Of a stretch of DNA of 64,000 nt, positions 8,154 through 18,265 are shown piece by piece. Positions within the stretch are counted from its first letter, which is position 1. Each line of letters begins with the position of its first letter. This stretch comes from Ciceribacter sp. L1K22 (GTDB lineage Bacteria; Pseudomonadota; Alphaproteobacteria; Rhizobiales; Rhizobiaceae). The notes below the pieces were generated by a model. That model was given only the letters and a program-made list of their open reading frames with translations, had not been told where the DNA came from and made no database searches. The stretch spans positions 2,874,636-2,938,635 of the forward strand of contig NZ_JAGFPK010000001.1 in NCBI RefSeq assembly GCF_017599385.1, given 5' to 3'. Position numbers and translations under genes: made by a program.

Positions 8154-8185
8154 GCCGCCGGCTCTAACCATTGAGCTACAGGCCC
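8110..8185 (-). tRNA. ileX: tRNA-Ile2 (anticodon CAU, lysidine type)
   Basis: The minus strand folds into a complete 76-nt cloverleaf including encoded CCA: acceptor GGGCCTG / CGGGCCC (one T-G pair), D-arm GCTCAATGGTTAGAGC, anticodon loop CTCATAA with anticodon CAT, T-arm with GGTTCGAGTC. The sequence matches the tRNA-Ile2 type (GGCTCATAACC arm) rather than initiator or elongator Met; its C34 would be changed to lysidine by TilS to read AUA. Automatic tools often label it tRNA-Met. Confidence 0.93.
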
Positions 8186-8333
8186 CGGCCGGCATTGCGC
8201 GGCGGTGACGGACAATGGTAACCCGTCGCGGACACGCTCTAACCGAATTCTTAGGCAGCGACAAGCCGTTGCCGTATTCGCTACACAATCGATCGCCAAG
8301 ACTGCGCCATCATCAAGCCGGAGGACATCCCGA

Positions 8334-9065
8334 ATGAAGACTACCCTGAACGCCACTCTCGCGGCTGCGGCCCTGTTCGGCCTAACCGCGGCGGCAGCGC
8401 CAGCCTTGGCGGAGACGCCGCGCGAGGCGACGGTGATCGTCTCCGGCGAAGGCGAAGCGACGCTGACCCCCGACATGGCGATCCTCACCATGGCCGTTGT
8501 ACGCGAGGCCGAGACGGCCGCGGATGCGCTCTCGGCCAACAACGAGGCGATGGCGGCCGTGCTTGCCGACCTCAAACAGGCGGGTGTCGAAGAGCGCGAC
8601 GTGCAGACGAGCGGCTTTTCCGTCAGCCCGCGCTACCGTCAGGATCCCTCGACCGACGGCGGCTACGAGGCGCCCGAGATCGCCGGCTACCAGGTGAGCA
8701 ATTCGGTAACCGTCCGTGTGCGCGACCTCACCGCGCTCGGCGGCATCATTGACCGGTCGGTGAAGCTCGGCGTCAATGACGGGGGCAATATCGCACTCAC
8801 CAACGACAATCCGGATGCAGCGGTCGCCGAAGCCCGCAAGGAAGCCGTCGCCGATGCCGCCGCCAAGGCAAAGGCGCTGACGGACGCCGCCGGCGTCAAG
8901 CTCGGCCGGATCATCGAGATCAACGAGAATTTCGCCCGACCGATGCCGCAGCCGATCTATCGGGCCGCGATGGCCAAGGAGATGAGCGACGCGTCGGTTC
9001 CGATCGCGAGCGGCGAAAACAGCTACACTGTCACGGTCAACATCACATACGCCATCGAGCAGTAG
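8334..9065 (+). CDS. SIMPL (DUF541) periplasmic/outer-envelope protein
   Basis: 243 residues from ATG at 8334, preceded by GGAGG at 8320. Signal peptide MKTTLNATLAAAALFGLTAA ending near ALA-ETP. The mature domain has the SIMPL/DUF541 signatures: VSGEGEATLTPDMAILTMAV, then GVEERDVQTSGFSVSPRY, AGYQVSNSVTVRVRDL and KAKALTDAAGVKLGRIIEI, ending SYTVTVNITYAIEQ. SIMPL proteins (YggE, BP26/OMP28 in Brucella) form channel-like oligomers in the cell envelope and are linked to oxidative stress protection. Monocistronic: it is followed by a strong terminator. Confidence 0.9.
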   Translation: MKTTLNATLAAAALFGLTAAAAPALAETPREATVIVSGEGEATLTPDMAILTMAVVREAETAADALSANNEAMAAVLADLKQAGVEERDVQTSGFSVSPRYRQDPSTDGGYEAPEIAGYQVSNSVTVRVRDLTALGGIIDRSVKLGVNDGGNIALTNDNPDAAVAEARKEAVADAAAKAKALTDAAGVKLGRIIEINENFARPMPQPIYRAAMAKEMSDASVPIASGENSYTVTVNITYAIEQ

Positions 9066-9084
9066 ACAAGACGGCACTATAGAC

Positions 9085-9121
9085 AAAAGCCGCTCCGGCC
9101 GATTGGCGGGAGCGGCTTTTT
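9085..9121. terminator. Bidirectional terminator after the SIMPL gene
   Basis: AAAAGCCGCTCC pairs with GGAGCGGCTTTT (12 bp) around a 12-nt loop, followed by T. It separates the SIMPL gene from the convergent small secreted-protein gene and has a T-run on both strands. Confidence 0.85.
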
Positions 9122-9138
9122 CATGGGCGTTACCCGGA

Positions 9139-9492
9139 TCAGCGGCGGATCAGCGGGCAGCCGTGACGATTGGCGAACACCATCCGGTCGAAGCGGTGAT
9201 GCCGGTGGCCAGCCACGACCACTTTATAACGCGAGACGTGCTCCACATGCGCACGGCGCAGGCCGTTCCAGCGGGCCTTCTCGACCGCCATCATCGGCCG
9301 GCAACCGCGCTCGCGGTCGCCGTGCCATCCATGGTGTCCGCCGGGGCGACCCGGTCCGCCGATGTGGAAGCTGAAGCCGGGGGCATCGTAGTAGTATCCG
9401 CGTCCGCTGGCACTAGCCGTGGTGGCGAATGCGGTCAGCGACATCAGGGCGCCCAGCATGGCTGCGCCGATCTTGATCAAGGTCTTCGTCAT
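9139..9492 (-). CDS. Small secreted protein, Gly/His/Arg-rich
   Basis: 117 residues. Signal peptide (MTKTLIKIGAAMLGALMSLT, cleavage near ASA-SGR) followed by a Gly/His-rich stretch (GRPGGHHGWHGDRERG) and a C-terminal segment SRYKVVVAGHRHHRFDRMVF ending ANRHGCPLIRR. This C-terminal pattern occurs in many short exported proteins of Rhizobiales without known function. ATG at 9492 has GGAGAG upstream. Only two Cys, one near the end. Not assigned a function. Confidence 0.7.
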   Translation of the reverse strand: MTKTLIKIGAAMLGALMSLTAFATTASASGRGYYYDAPGFSFHIGGPGRPGGHHGWHGDRERGCRPMMAVEKARWNGLRRAHVEHVSRYKVVVAGHRHHRFDRMVFANRHGCPLIRR

Positions 9493-9607
9493 GGCTGCTC
9501 TCCTCAGGTTCGATCTCCCGCGTCCGTGGCGGTGACAGGGACCCTAGGACAGGCCGGCTGAACGCCCGCGTAACCCTCCATTCAGCCAGGGTTCATTGTA
9601 AACGAGA

Positions 9608-10030
9608 TCAGCCGGAAAGATGCAGCACCACCTCGCGCCGGTGCGGCCGGTCGCGATGCTCGAAGAGATAGATCCCCTGCCAGGTTCCGAGGAGCAGCCG
9701 GCCACTTGAGACGGGAATCCCGAGCGACACCTGCGTCAGCGCGGCCTTGATGTGGGCCGGCATGTCGTCCGCCCCCTCGTCCCGGTGCACGAGATAGGAC
9801 ATGGTGGGATCCGTTGCCGGCGGCACCAGCCGCGCAAAGAAGGCTTTCAAATCGCGCTGCACGTCCGGATCGGCGTTTTCCTGGATGATCAGCGAGCAAG
9901 AGGTGTGGCGCACAAAGACGGTCAAGAGCCCCTCGCCCCGCCCGGTCCTTTCAACGAAGTCGGAAGCGGCGGAGGTGAATTCGTAAAGTCCCTGCCCCCG
10001 GGTATCGATCGTCAATTTCGTCTGCGGCAT
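9608..10030 (-). CDS. YjbQ / UPF0047 family protein
   Basis: 140 residues, the usual family length. Diagnostic motifs are visible: VFVRHTSCSLIIQENADPDV, then MSYLVHRDEGADDMPAHIKA, and LGTWQGIYLFEHRDRPHRRE near the end. YjbQ-type proteins have weak thiamine-phosphate synthase activity and complement thiE mutants in some assays; the physiological role is unsettled. The conserved His and Asp/Glu residues of the proposed active site (VRHTS, HRDEGADD, EHRD) are present. Stands alone between two short secreted-protein genes. Confidence 0.9.
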   Translation of the reverse strand: MPQTKLTIDTRGQGLYEFTSAASDFVERTGRGEGLLTVFVRHTSCSLIIQENADPDVQRDLKAFFARLVPPATDPTMSYLVHRDEGADDMPAHIKAALTQVSLGIPVSSGRLLLGTWQGIYLFEHRDRPHRREVVLHLSG

Positions 10031-10136
10031 GCGCGTCTATCCCTTTCGCGCAAGGCCGGTGGCAACCGGTTGGCATAGCCTTGCGGTAAAAAGGATAGTG
10101 CACGTCGGGGGCTGAGACCATGCTCAACAGACCACG

Positions 10137-10631
10137 TCAGTCGCTCAACCGCTGGGGCACGGGCGCCAACCGGTATTGCGACCAGAAAAATGCGTTCGCG
10201 GCATCCTGGTCGGCCGACAGGTTCGTCGCCTCCACGATCTTGCCGTCCTCGATTCGGTAGATCAGCGCCCAGGTGGTATTAACGTTTGAAGCGCCCTCGA
10301 CGGTCGAATAGCCTTTGTGGACATCGACGACATACGCGTCATCCGCGCCAAAATAGATCGGCTCCGCCTTGAAGCCGGAAACGGCAAGCTGGCCGAAGAA
10401 GGCCAACACCTCGTCACGTCCCTTAAGCGTACCGGAGAGTGGATGGCGACCGGGGATATGCCAGCGAACATCCTCGGCCATCACGGCGGCGATCGCGCCC
10501 AGATCGTTTGCCGCATAGGCGGCAAAGAAGTTCTGGACGACCTTTATATTGTCCTCCGGCGTTTGCGCCATGGCTATCTCTCCTTGCAAAAGGCAGGCAA
10601 CTGCAACAATTGAAAACAGGCAATTTTTCAT
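10137..10631 (-). CDS. Exported SnoaL-like (NTF2-fold) protein
   Basis: 164 residues with a signal peptide (MKNCLFSIVAVACLLQGEIA, cleavage near AMA-QTP). The rest is a single NTF2-like cone: NIKVVQNFFAAYAANDLGAI, VRWHIPGRHPLSGTLKGRDE, a 'FF..L' helix and a C-terminal ALIYRIEDGKIVEATNLSAD. SnoaL-like proteins include polyketide cyclases, isomerases and many of unknown role; an exported version is less usual. Divergent from a LysR gene 443 bp away, which may control it. Confidence 0.75.
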   Translation of the reverse strand: MKNCLFSIVAVACLLQGEIAMAQTPEDNIKVVQNFFAAYAANDLGAIAAVMAEDVRWHIPGRHPLSGTLKGRDEVLAFFGQLAVSGFKAEPIYFGADDAYVVDVHKGYSTVEGASNVNTTWALIYRIEDGKIVEATNLSADQDAANAFFWSQYRLAPVPQRLSD

Positions 10632-11074
10632 CTCGGTTTCCTTGATGGTTCAGGAATTGAGCGATGACGTCGGCGTAAGCTAACCTTATGGGCTCGCACG
10701 AAAGTCGAAGGCGATTGCGACATGGCCTCGCGCCGAAGCTTCGCGTGCATAGGGGCCGGTATTCTGTTGCGTGAATGTCGTCCGCGCGGCCATCACAATA
10801 ATGGTTGGAAATGCCGCCACCGCGTTGTCGAGCATGGAGGACGCCTCCAAACCACATCATGGCTTAAGACCTGCACGCGGCGGAAGATGCCTCCTTTGTG
10901 TATTGGTGTGTTCTGTAAACTCATGTGCGCCGCAACCATGATGAGTTTAACGAACCACCCGCTCCGTGATTGCAACGCAGCAAACGCTAAAACGAGCACT
11001 CGCATCCCGATAGCCCCCTAAAGGCCAACTCTTTCGTGTATGAAATCGAACGATCGGGCCATGGGAGGACAGTT
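10632..11074. other. 443-bp divergent intergenic region
   Basis: Lies between the SnoaL-like gene and a LysR gene. Short open frames in it have no protein-like composition. It contains a perfect 9-bp inverted repeat at 10916-10949 (listed separately). Otherwise nothing recognised. Confidence 0.55.
10916..10949. promoter_or_regulatory. Perfect inverted repeat, candidate regulator site
   Basis: TAAACTCAT at 10916-10924 and ATGAGTTTA at 10941-10949 form a perfect 9-bp dyad with a 16-bp spacer, 125 bp upstream of the LysR start. Arms one to two helical turns apart suit a dimeric regulator; LysR autoregulation is the simplest idea. The sequence could also form an RNA hairpin. Confidence 0.4.
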
Positions 11075-11995
11075 TTGCGATTGCCACTCATCACACTAGA
11101 AGTTTTCCTCGCTATCGCGCGCCACGGCAGTTTGCGTGCCGCCGCTGCCGCGCTTGGACTAAAGCCGTCCACGATCAGCCATCAACTCAAATCCTTGGAG
11201 GACCAGCTGGAGACAACGCTGTTCATCCGGTCGACACGGGCTTTGAGCTTGACGGAGGCGGGACGCGCGCTTCTCCGGGGCTCCGACCCCGCCTTTCAAC
11301 AGCTGGCCGTAGCTGTGGAGACTGCTCGCAACACGGGCCGCTCAGCCCGCGGCACCTTAAAACTGACGATGCCTGATTTCGTCTATCACCTGGTCGTGGG
11401 CCCTGCGTTGAAATCATTTTCGGCGGCGTATCCGGACATAAAGCTCGAGCTCTCGGTAACGGATGCCTTTTCCGACATCCTTGGGGAGGAACTGCATGCG
11501 GGTTTTAGACTGGGCGACAGGATTGCCCCAGATATGGTGGCTGTTCGACTGACCCCGCCATTGAAGCTGGCCGTCCTGGGGAGCCCGGCTTACTTTTCAG
11601 CCCACGGGTTGCCGTCTGCGCCCACGGATCTGCTGGGGCACAACTGTATCCGGTATCGCTTTCAGACGTCGGGAAGAATCTACCCTTGGTCGTTTATCGG
11701 TGAAGAAGGAGAATATTGTGTCCAAGTCGACGGCACGTTCACCGTCAACACCCTTCCGTCCGTGATCGATCTCGCTGTGAACGGGCTCGGCCTAGCCTAT
11801 ACCTTCAGGGATTTTGCCATACGGGAACTGGAGTCCGCGGCGCTTGTGTCCGTGCTGGAGCCACAAGCTCTTACCGTGCCTGGACTTCACATGTATTTCC
11901 CTGGCGAATATCGCAGCATGGTGCCGTTGCGGTTGTTCCTCGATCACCTGAAGGCGCAAACGGCTTTCGGCGGCTTTGACCACGGCACCGATTGA
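11075..11995 (+). CDS. LysR-family transcriptional regulator
   Basis: 306 residues from a TTG at 11075, chosen because GGGAGGA sits 5 bp upstream and the protein then starts with the family pattern (fM)RLPLITLEVFLAIARHGS; an ATG at 11036 has no such site. N-terminal winged HTH (about 5-62, LRAAAAALGLKPSTISHQLK) and a LysR substrate-binding domain of the PBP2 CrgA-like type, with GRIYPWSFIGEEGE and VNTLPSVIDLAVNGLGLAYT. Effector unknown. It is the head of the divergent region with the SnoaL-like gene and ends 112 bp before the UPF0303 gene. Confidence 0.88.
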   Translation: MRLPLITLEVFLAIARHGSLRAAAAALGLKPSTISHQLKSLEDQLETTLFIRSTRALSLTEAGRALLRGSDPAFQQLAVAVETARNTGRSARGTLKLTMPDFVYHLVVGPALKSFSAAYPDIKLELSVTDAFSDILGEELHAGFRLGDRIAPDMVAVRLTPPLKLAVLGSPAYFSAHGLPSAPTDLLGHNCIRYRFQTSGRIYPWSFIGEEGEYCVQVDGTFTVNTLPSVIDLAVNGLGLAYTFRDFAIRELESAALVSVLEPQALTVPGLHMYFPGEYRSMVPLRLFLDHLKAQTAFGGFDHGTD

Positions 11996-12107
11996 AGGCT
12001 ATGGCCACTGGCAAATCTGCCCATCCGCTGTCTCGTGCACACCCATTCCGCTTATCCTTCATATCGGTTAGTGTCGCGGCGCAATTGCGATAAGGGAAGG
12101 AAAAGGC

Positions 12108-12581
12108 GTGGCCAGCGAAACCAATCTGATTGACGTTCTTGCGGAACAGGAAACCCGTCTCGTCTTCCCCGCTTTCGATGAAACTGTGGCCTTGGCGGTC
12201 GGGCTCGAGCTCGTGGACATCGCGAAAGCGGAAAAGGCACCCGTCGTCATCAACATCCGCACCCCGAACCGCACCCTCTTTCATGCCGCCATGCCGGGCT
12301 CGGCGCCGGATAACGATGTCTGGGCCCGTCGCAAGAGCAATGTCACGCTGCGCCTGCACAAGGCGTCGATGTGGGTCGGCGAGAACAACCGGCTGAAGGG
12401 CCGCACGCTCGGCCCGGACCATGGCTTCGATCCGATGGACTACGCCGATCACGGCGGCAGTTTTCCGATCCGCGTGAAGGGTACCGGCGTCGTGGCGGCC
12501 GTCACCGTCTCAGGCCTGCCATCGGCCGACGACCACGCGATGATCATCAAGGCGCTGGAAGCCCAGCTTTCAACTCGCTGA
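12108..12581 (+). CDS. UPF0303 / HbpS-like heme-degrading domain protein
   Basis: 157 residues from GTG at 12108, with GGGAAGG just upstream. Features of the UPF0303 (DUF336-related) family: LIDVLAEQETRLVFPAFDET at the N-terminus, VINIRTPNRTLFHAAMPGSA, a WARRKSNVTLRLHKAS segment and a glycine-rich end (GGSFPIRVKGTGVVAAVTVS). The related HbpS/GlcG fold binds heme or small organic ligands; catalytic activity is unproven for UPF0303. It is followed after 26 bp by an M20 amidohydrolase and the two are probably co-transcribed. Confidence 0.85.
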   Translation: MASETNLIDVLAEQETRLVFPAFDETVALAVGLELVDIAKAEKAPVVINIRTPNRTLFHAAMPGSAPDNDVWARRKSNVTLRLHKASMWVGENNRLKGRTLGPDHGFDPMDYADHGGSFPIRVKGTGVVAAVTVSGLPSADDHAMIIKALEAQLSTR

Positions 12582-12607
12582 TTTCGATCACGTACACGGA
12601 AAGGCCC

Positions 12608-13756
12608 ATGTTTCTCACCAACCAGGACCTCGTCTCGCTGATCGATCTCAGGCACGAGCTGCACCGGTTTCCCGAAGTGTCCGGTGACGAGCGGGAGACG
12701 GCCGCCCGCGTCGTGACGTTTCTGAAACCGCTCTCGCCCGCCCGTATTTTGACGGACCTTGGAGGCCACGGCGTGGCGGCCGTGTTCGATAGCGGCTCAC
12801 CCGGCCCCACGCTTCTGTTCCGCTCGGAGCTCGATGCGCTGCCGATCGAGGAACTGTCGGACGCGCCGCACCGCTCCACCATCGCCGGCAAAGGTCACCT
12901 TTGCGGCCATGACGGCCACAGCACGATCCTCACCGCCATGGCGATCGGCCTTTCCCGCCAGCCACCGAAGCGTGGCCGTGTCGTTCTGCTGTTCCAACCG
13001 GCGGAGGAAAACGGCGCGGGTGCCGCGGCCGTGATCGCCGATCCGCGTTTTAGCGAGATCGTTCCGGATTTCGCCTTCTCGCTCCACAACATGCCCGGCC
13101 TGCCGCTCGGCCACGTGGCGCTGACGGATGGCCCGGTCAACTGCGCCTCGCGTGGCATGCGCATCCGGCTGACCGGAAAGACCTCGCATGCGTCGGAGCC
13201 GGAAAAGGGCGTCTCCCCCATGCAGGCCGTCGCGCGCCTGATGCCGGCTCTTGCCGCTCTCTCCCACTCCAGGCCGCCCGCGCCCGACTTCCTACTGGTG
13301 ACGATCACCCACGCCGAACTCGGAGAACCGGCCTTCGGCATTTCGCCCGGCGCGGCGGAGATCTGGGCGACGCTGCGCACACTGACGGACGACCGTATGG
13401 ATGCGCTGATCGAAGCCGCCGAGATCCTCGTCCACGACGCTGCACGCAAGGATGGTCTGCAGGTCGAGATCGGTTACGAAGACGTCTTCCACCACTGCGA
13501 GAACGCACCGGAAGCCGTGGCGCATCTCGAACGTGCGCTCGCGACGGAAGGAATACCGTTTGGTCCGGGAGACCTGCCGATGCGGGCATCAGAAGACTTC
13601 GGCCGGTTCCGCCAGCATGCGCCGACGGCGATGTTTTTCCTCGGCGCCGGTGAACGTCACCCGGCCCTCCACAATCCCGACTACGATTTTCCCGACGACC
13701 TGATTTCAACAGGATCACGAGTCTTCATGCGGGTCGTACGCGATATCCTGGGCTGA
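12608..13756 (+). CDS. M20 family amidohydrolase (hippurate hydrolase / IAA-amino acid hydrolase type)
   Basis: 382 residues from ATG at 12608 with GGAAAGG upstream; a longer frame exists but overlaps the preceding gene. Shows LRHELHRFPEVSGDE at the N-terminus, metal-binding LCGHDGHST, the catalytic acid pair in QPAEENGAGA, HNMPGLPLGHV, the dimerisation-domain motif GKTSHASEPEKG and the C-terminal RASEDFGRF plus LGAGERHPALHNPDY. These are typical of two-metal amidohydrolases that cleave N-acyl amino acids. The substrate is not predictable. Confidence 0.9.
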   Translation: MFLTNQDLVSLIDLRHELHRFPEVSGDERETAARVVTFLKPLSPARILTDLGGHGVAAVFDSGSPGPTLLFRSELDALPIEELSDAPHRSTIAGKGHLCGHDGHSTILTAMAIGLSRQPPKRGRVVLLFQPAEENGAGAAAVIADPRFSEIVPDFAFSLHNMPGLPLGHVALTDGPVNCASRGMRIRLTGKTSHASEPEKGVSPMQAVARLMPALAALSHSRPPAPDFLLVTITHAELGEPAFGISPGAAEIWATLRTLTDDRMDALIEAAEILVHDAARKDGLQVEIGYEDVFHHCENAPEAVAHLERALATEGIPFGPGDLPMRASEDFGRFRQHAPTAMFFLGAGERHPALHNPDYDFPDDLISTGSRVFMRVVRDILG

Positions 13757-13768
13757 CGACCGGTCCGG

Positions 13769-14794
13769 TCAGAAGCTCGGAAAACCGCGCCGCGCCCATT
13801 CGCTGCGCGGTATGGAAGGGCCGACGTGAAACGCAAACGACAGGACGCGGGTGGCATCCTGATCGACCTCGCAGCGGAAGCTCAGGTCGTGCCACTCGCC
13901 CTCTGCCCGGAAGGCCGCACGACGGATTTCGTAGATTGTGCCCTCGCCGAGCCGGTGTGACGGCAGGAGGTCCGGCCGGTAGCGCGGCGTTGAATTCAGG
14001 AGCTGCGCGCGGAGCTCCGTTAGGCAAAGCTGATCCGCTCTGACACCCCGCGGTAGGTTGCCCATGGCGGTCATGGCGATCGGATCCTCGCTGACGCGGG
14101 TCGAGAACAACCGCTCGGCTCGGTCAAGTGGCGGGTCGTCCGCCGTCGCCTCAGAAGCGTCCGGCTCCGCCTGACCCGTTGCGTCCGATTGCGACGGATC
14201 AGGCACGCTTTCTGCGGGCGCCGCCAAACCTGCGTCGGCCTGTCCGCCTTCCGCCGTCAGCAAAGCGAGATCGGTCCGCAACGGCTCTTCCGGCAACGGC
14301 TCCTCGGCGTCCGCGTCCTGTGTCTCTGGCTCGACCTCGGCTTCCTCTAGCGTTTCAGCCTCCGGTTTGGCCGCCTCTTCGACCGCCGTTCCGTCAAGCG
14401 CCTCACGCCCGCCCTGATCCCGCTCCCCAAACTGCACCACCGGCCTCAACCTCGGAAGAGGAACGCGCGCTGGCGGTGGCGGCTCCTCCAGTGACTCTGC
14501 CTGCTGCTGCTCGGTTGGCGATGGAGGCGGAGGCGGTTCTTCCGGCTCGGCCGCCTGCTCTTCCTGCGGCTGTTCTTCCTCCGTCTGTTCCTCCGGCGCC
14601 AGCGGTTCTTCCGCCTCCGGTTCCGGTGGTGGCACGAGGGTCACGGCGACTTCGGTCTCCTCCGGCGCAGCCTGCGGCCAGGAGATCGGCACGATCATCA
14701 CCAGCACGAACAGAGCGTGCAGCGCCAGCGAGCCGGCGATTCCCCATCGCAGGTTCCGCCGCCAGGTGATTTCACTATCGTCCGCCTTCGACAA
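13769..14794 (-). CDS. DUF930 protein with TonB-like N-terminus
   Basis: 341 residues. A short cytoplasmic start is followed by one membrane helix (about 17-37, GIAGSLALHALFVLVMIVPI), then about 190 residues that are extremely rich in Glu and Pro (EEEQPQEEQAAEPEEPPPPP region), and a folded C-terminal domain (about 235-341) with DQLCLTELRAQLL and YEIRRAAFRAEGEWHDLSFR, the DUF930 domain. The layout imitates TonB/TolA: inner-membrane anchor, stiff periplasmic spacer, globular end. DUF930 is largely restricted to Rhizobiales and has no known function. Two Cys in the C-terminal domain may be disulfide-bonded. Confidence 0.82.
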   Translation of the reverse strand: MSKADDSEITWRRNLRWGIAGSLALHALFVLVMIVPISWPQAAPEETEVAVTLVPPPEPEAEEPLAPEEQTEEEQPQEEQAAEPEEPPPPPSPTEQQQAESLEEPPPPARVPLPRLRPVVQFGERDQGGREALDGTAVEEAAKPEAETLEEAEVEPETQDADAEEPLPEEPLRTDLALLTAEGGQADAGLAAPAESVPDPSQSDATGQAEPDASEATADDPPLDRAERLFSTRVSEDPIAMTAMGNLPRGVRADQLCLTELRAQLLNSTPRYRPDLLPSHRLGEGTIYEIRRAAFRAEGEWHDLSFRCEVDQDATRVLSFAFHVGPSIPRSEWARRGFPSF

Positions 14795-15026
14795 GAAGCG
14801 CCTTTCCGGGAATTGCCTTCGCTACCGCATATAGTGTGCCGCCGACACCGTAGAAACATCTTTTCGGCAGACATGCGGCAGTTCACTACCATGACAGCAT
14901 TCCGTGCGGCGAATTCCCGGTTGAAATTTTCGCGAGGCGGCATCTGTCGAGAAAGCCATTCGCCGACAGCCAGCTGAAAACCTGTCAGGATCGCGCCAAC
15001 TCAGATGATTTTCAGGGAGACACGCC

Positions 15027-15686
15027 ATGAGCCTTCGCATCAACCAGACCGCTCCGGACTTCACCGCCGAGACCACCCAGGGCACGATCAGCTTTCACGA
15101 GTGGATCGGCGACAACTGGGCCGTTCTCTTCTCACACCCGAAGAACTTCACTCCGGTCTGCACCACCGAACTCGGCACCATGGCCGGCCTTGAAGGCGAA
15201 TTCCGCAAACGCGGCGTCAAGATCGTCGGCATCTCCGTCGATCCGGTCGAAAGCCATGGCAAGTGGAAGCAGGATATCCGCACCGCCACAGGCTTCGACG
15301 TCGAATATCCGCTGATCGGCGACAAGGACCTGAAGGTTGCCAAGCTCTATGACATGCTGCCGGAAGATGCCGGCTCAAGCTCAGAGGGCCGCACGCCGGC
15401 CGACAACGCCACCGTGCGATCGGTCTATGTGATCGGCCCGGACAAGAAGATCAAACTGATCCTCACCTACCCGATGACGACCGGCCGCAACTTCGATGAA
15501 ATCCTGCGCGCGATCGACTCGATCCAGCTGACGGCGAAGCACCAGGTGGCGACCCCCGCCAACTGGAAGCAGGGCGACGATGTCATCATCACCGCCGCCG
15601 TTTCCAACGAGGATGCCATCACGCGCTTCGGCTCCTTCGACACGGTGCTGCCGTATCTCAGGAAGACGAAGCAGCCGACGGCTTGA
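15027..15686 (+). CDS. 1-Cys peroxiredoxin (Prx6 type)
   Basis: 219 residues. The peroxidatic Cys45 is in [11 protein letters not shown] (PxxxTxxC context) and there is no other Cys in the protein, so no resolving Cys: a 1-Cys enzyme of the Prx6 class. Prx6 length and the long C-terminal extension ([20 protein letters not shown], then [20 protein letters not shown]) agree. It reduces hydrogen peroxide and organic peroxides in the cytoplasm with an external thiol donor. GGGAGA precedes ATG at 15027. Followed by a strong terminator. Confidence 0.95.
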   Translation: MSLRINQTAPDFTAETTQGTISFHEWIGDNWAVLFSHPKNFTPVCTTELGTMAGLEGEFRKRGVKIVGISVDPVESHGKWKQDIRTATGFDVEYPLIGDKDLKVAKLYDMLPEDAGSSSEGRTPADNATVRSVYVIGPDKKIKLILTYPMTTGRNFDEILRAIDSIQLTAKHQVATPANWKQGDDVIITAAVSNEDAITRFGSFDTVLPYLRKTKQPTA

Positions 15687-15702
15687 GGCTAATTCGTCCA
15701 AC

Positions 15703-15732
15703 AAAAAACCCGGCGCAAACGCCGGGTTTTTT
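15703..15732. terminator. Bidirectional terminator between peroxiredoxin and rpoD
   Basis: AAAAAACCCGGCG and CGCCGGGTTTTTT form a 13-bp stem with a 4-nt loop; T-tracts on both strands serve both convergent genes. Confidence 0.92.
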
Positions 15733-15753
15733 ATTACGTAAAGCAGGTTTGCA

Positions 15754-17805
<2,052 letters not shown>

Positions 17806-18265
17806 CTATCTCGTCGCTTTCCCTGACGCGTATCCATGCCATGTTCTTCGGTGAGACGTTACGGGACGATAAGCCCGCCACGAATCCCGCCCATGACCTA
17901 GTGGAACGGTATTAATTCCTGCTTAACCACGATGGTTCCCGCCGGCACGTGGTCCCTTTGCGCATCCGATAAACCTGTCATGCTTAGCTGAAAGTGCATG
18001 ACGTGTTTCACCTAAAAGTGCCTGCAATGGTGATTCCCACAATTTTTCCCGACGTCAAGCTTTTCCGCCGCGAATGCCCATCATTTTTAGAGATTCCGAC
18101 GGGCTTGCAGCTTTTGCTGCCGAGACAAAACCATCACGTCGACCAGACATTTAGGAAGACTTCAGCAAAGAACAAGGCTGCAATCCCGACAAAGACGACA
18201 TCAGGCCGCGACGACGGCATCCCATACCGCCCCATAGCGGTCGAAGTCGCTACGATCAGTTATCG
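17806..18265. other. 460-bp gap between dnaG and rpoD
   Basis: Probably carries the rpoD promoter(s) and leader on the minus strand. It contains a perfect 7-bp inverted repeat GTCATGC (17977-17983) / GCATGAC (17996-18002). A plus-strand open frame from 17994 is not protein-like. No RNA gene recognised. Confidence 0.5.

Noticed and set aside
6500-8200. Direct repeat of the tRNA-Ile2 3' end marking an attachment site
   Set aside because: I searched the AT-rich patch by eye for GGGACTCGAACCCCC-like copies and found none; integration remains a hypothesis.
10722-11021. 99-codon plus-strand frame in the SnoaL/LysR intergenic region
   Set aside because: Cys- and Arg-rich, no site, and crosses the dyad; not protein-like.
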